From an uncultured Rothia sp. (GTDB taxonomy: Bacteria; Actinomycetota; Actinomycetes; Actinomycetales; Micrococcaceae), in contig CALGXU010000068.1 of NCBI GenBank assembly GCA_937935205.1, positions 1 to 5,129 of the forward strand: a stretch of DNA of 5,129 nucleotides. The letters run 5' to 3'. The notes under the pieces were generated by a model. The model was not told where the DNA came from. It was given only the letters and a program-made list of their open reading frames with translations, and did no database searches. Positions 3,489 through 5,129 of the stretch are shown here, one piece after another. Made by a program: the position numbers and the translations under genes. How positions within the stretch are numbered: position 1 is the stretch's first letter; every line of letters begins with the position of its first letter.

Positions 3489-4781
3489 ATGCGCCGTGAA
3501 GAATTTCCCGTCGGCCGACCCGACTGGGAGAACGTCATCATTGAGGAAGGCCTCACCTACAGCGTGGACGGCCCCCACGACACCGACCACTATTGGAACG
3601 AATACGCCGCCTACATTTTCAGCCCGCAAGAAATGGACTCTGTGCGCGCCCAGGCGGAAGAAATGCACCGCATGTGCCTGGAAACCGTCGAGTACATTGC
3701 CTCCGGCGCGTTCGGCACCCTCGGCCTGCCGCAGGCAGCGTTCAACCTCGCCGTGGAATCTTGGAACCGCCGCGACGCCGACTTCTACGGACGCTTCGAC
3801 TTCACCTACTCTGGTGTGCCCGGCGACCCGATGAAGTTGCTCGAATACAACGCAGACACCCCCACCGGTATCGTGGAGGCGGCAGTCAGCCAGAAAACCT
3901 GGGCGAAAGACCAGCGCCTCGACACCCGCGGCTACGCCCACTGGGGTGAAATCGGTGAAGCCTTCACCAACCGTTGGCGCCACATCTTCGCCCCCGAAAT
4001 CACCGCCGGCGTGCAGCCCGTACTGCACCTGGCACACGTGTCCCCCGAAATTGACGAGACCAATGAGGACTACAACAACCTCTGGCTCATCGCATACTCG
4101 GCACAGCAGGCGGGCATCAAAACCCACATGATTCCCATCGACGAAGTCATCTTCAACGAAGAAACCAAGAGTTGGGAAGACGCACAGGGACGGCGCATCA
4201 CCAACCTCTTCAAGCTCTACCCCTGGGAAGATCTGGTCACCGACAGCGAAGCAGGCTACGACAAGCTCCTCTTCGCCTACCACGGCGCCATGGACCGCTG
4301 GATTGAGCCGGCATGGAAGATGTTCCTCTCCAATAAGCTGCTGCTCGCCGCGCTCTGGGATAAGTACCCCGGACACCCGAACCTCGTACCCACCTACGCG
4401 GGCCACCGCGGCGGCATGCGCAACTGGGTCCGCAAGCCCATCTTCGGACGCGAAGGCGACGGCGTAGAAATCTACGCCCCCGACTACGACGTCTTCATCA
4501 AACCCGAAGAGGACGACTTCTTCGCCAACGCCCCCGAAAGCGAATTCATCTACCAGGAATACATCCCGGCACCGCGCTACGAAGGCATTATCAACCCGGT
4601 CAGCCACCCCATCCTCGGCGTGTGGGTGGTCGACGGACGCACCGTAGGCGTAGGCATCCGCGAATCGAACGGCGCGCTCACCGACTACTGGTGCCGCTTC
4701 GCCCCGCACCTGGTGGATCTGAACGACTCCACCGGCATGGGATTCGGCACCACCGACCCCGGCACCGCAAACTTCGGGTAG
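3489..4781 (+). CDS. Glutathionylspermidine synthase family ATP-grasp ligase, YgiC/YjfC-like
   Basis: 430 residues, cytosolic, no signal peptide or membrane segment. The family joins a carboxylate, activated as an acyl phosphate by ATP, to an amine; the archetype Gss links glutathione to spermidine. It follows E. coli YgiC nearly end to end: RPDW (10-13), YWNEYAAYIF (35-44), GRFDF (101-105), KLLEYNADTPT (116-126), ITNLFKLYPWE (237-247), WIEPAWKMFLSNK (271-283), HPNLVPTY (296-303), RKPIFGREGDGV (315-326), IYQEYIPAP (354-362) and GVWVVDGRTVGVGIRES (377-393). By comparison with Gss, Arg102/Asp104 and Glu119/Asn121 are the likely substrate and Mg2+ residues, Lys283 and Lys316 contact ATP, and Arg391 lies in the active site; all are present, so it should be active. 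The Gss amidase domain is absent, as in YgiC. The C-terminus has about 20 extra residues (411-430). True substrates of YgiC-type enzymes are unknown; making glutathionylspermidine is unlikely if, as in most actinobacteria, mycothiol replaces glutathione. Confidence 0.9.
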   Translation: MRREEFPVGRPDWENVIIEEGLTYSVDGPHDTDHYWNEYAAYIFSPQEMDSVRAQAEEMHRMCLETVEYIASGAFGTLGLPQAAFNLAVESWNRRDADFYGRFDFTYSGVPGDPMKLLEYNADTPTGIVEAAVSQKTWAKDQRLDTRGYAHWGEIGEAFTNRWRHIFAPEITAGVQPVLHLAHVSPEIDETNEDYNNLWLIAYSAQQAGIKTHMIPIDEVIFNEETKSWEDAQGRRITNLFKLYPWEDLVTDSEAGYDKLLFAYHGAMDRWIEPAWKMFLSNKLLLAALWDKYPGHPNLVPTYAGHRGGMRNWVRKPIFGREGDGVEIYAPDYDVFIKPEEDDFFANAPESEFIYQEYIPAPRYEGIINPVSHPILGVWVVDGRTVGVGIRESNGALTDYWCRFAPHLVDLNDSTGMGFGTTDPGTANFG

Positions 4782-4798
4782 CCACCAGAGCACATAGC

Positions 4799-4848
4799 CT
4801 TCAGAAGACACAGTCTTCAGAAGACATAGCCCTCTAGAAGACACGAAC
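4799..4848. repeat. Three short tandem repeats after the YgiC-like gene
   Basis: Units are CTTCAGAAGACACAGT (4799-4814), CTTCAGAAGACATAGCC (4815-4831) and CTCTAGAAGACACGAAC (4832-4848), of 16-17 bases. The CTTCAGAAG core in the first two is an interrupted palindrome. They fill the gap between the stop codon and the convergent terminator. Function unknown. Confidence 0.75.
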
Positions 4849-4858
4849 ATACAGCGAA

Positions 4859-4892
4859 GCCCCCGCCTCAGCTATACAGCTGAAGCGGGGGC
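4859..4892. terminator. Hairpin terminator between convergent genes
   Basis: GCCCCCGC (4859-4866) pairs with GCGGGGGC (4885-4892), and TCAGCT (4868-4873) with AGCTGA (4878-4883) around a four-base loop. The one unpaired position (4867/4884) is C/A on the plus strand but a G-U wobble on the minus strand. It sits between a plus-strand and a minus-strand gene that converge, so it probably serves both. No long U-run follows on either side. Confidence 0.75.
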
Positions 4893-4933
4893 CTCATGTA
4901 TAGAGCTCCTAATCAGAGACTCCAGTTCAGAGG

Positions 4934-5129
4934 CTACTCGTCATCGTCCTCATCGTCGTCATCCTCAGTATCCAGAGGGAGCATCATCTCATCGGTCAGA
5001 GCGCGGCGCAGAGTATCCAGACCCACCGAACCGAGCAGAAGCGCACGTGTGTGGAACGCGCGAATGTCATCGCCGCGGCGCACAGCCTGATCGCGCAGCT
5101 CCAGCCAGAGGCGCTCGCCAATCTTGTAG
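4934..5129 (-). CDS. 3' end of an unrecognised gene with an acidic C-terminus (starts beyond the right edge)
   Basis: The minus strand is open from the window edge to the TAG at 4936-4934, giving the last 64 complete codons. The fragment begins YKIGERLWLELRDQAVRRGD and continues DIRAFHTRALLLGSVGLDTL, then RRALTDEMMLPLD, ending in TEDDDDEDDDE. Codon use is G/C-rich at third positions like neighbouring genes, and the gene ends just before a convergent terminator, so it is real. The body looks alpha-helical with alternating charged and hydrophobic residues; the last eleven residues are almost all Asp/Glu, which suggests a disordered acidic tail. I do not recognise the family and assign no function. 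The poly-Ser ORF on the opposite strand is the shadow of the acidic codons. Confidence 0.7.
   Translation of the reverse strand, partial: YKIGERLWLELRDQAVRRGDDIRAFHTRALLLGSVGLDTLRRALTDEMMLPLDTEDDDDEDDDE

Noticed and set aside
3450..4850. 466-residue open frame antisense to the YgiC-like gene
   Set aside because: It is longer than the real protein but is a mirror frame produced by G/C-rich third positions. It has no ribosome site, no family resemblance, and runs through the terminator regions.
4896..5090. Plus-strand ORF with a poly-Ser run
   Set aside because: It is the reverse complement of the Asp/Glu codons of the minus-strand gene at the right edge.

Overview
The window reads as chromosomal DNA of a high-GC Gram-positive bacterium (Actinomycetota). 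Codon third positions are strongly G/C, ribosome sites are of the AAGGAG type, and one gene appears to be leaderless. The overall look is that of Micrococcaceae, perhaps Rothia, but that is an impression from the protein sequences and was not tested by a search.

Layout. Bases 1-117 (minus) hold the first 39 codons of a Maf-type nucleotide pyrophosphatase gene, which runs off the left edge. A gap of about 450 bases (118-570) contains a probable leaderless promoter for maf, a minus-strand rho-independent terminator (296-346), an AT-rich stretch, a second hairpin (480-513) and four tandem 13-base repeats that overlap the stop codon of the next gene. Bases 571-1980 (minus) encode a 469-residue symporter of the dicarboxylate/amino acid:cation (DAACS, SLC1-like) family. 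Its cation-site residues differ from the sodium-coupled archetype and recall the cystine-transporter branch.

A divergent intergenic region (1981-2455) carries a run of ten G between direct repeats, a perfect 16-base palindrome, degenerate 12-base repeats, and a short ORF followed by a hairpin. Next come two plus-strand genes. The first (2456-3388) is a membrane-anchored, extracytoplasmic Ser/Gly/Lys-rich protein resembling the YgiB/YjfM (DUF1190-like) family. The second (3489-4781) is a stand-alone ATP-grasp ligase of the glutathionylspermidine synthase family, close to E. coli YgiC/YjfC. A strong hairpin terminator lies between them (3408-3446). The pair repeats the enterobacterial ygiB-ygiC and yjfM-yjfC arrangement, whose biochemical role is not established.

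After a short repeat cluster and a convergent terminator (4859-4892), the right edge holds the 3' end of a minus-strand gene (4934-5129) with a very acidic C-terminus; I do not recognise its product.

How the genes fit together. Maf and the symporter are ordinary housekeeping or transport functions with no evident link to the rest. The most interesting unit is the YgiB-like/YgiC-like pair: a cytosolic carboxylate-amine ligase next to an exported, Lys-rich, Gly-Gly-ending protein. The ligase may modify that protein or make a small molecule connected with it, but this is inference.
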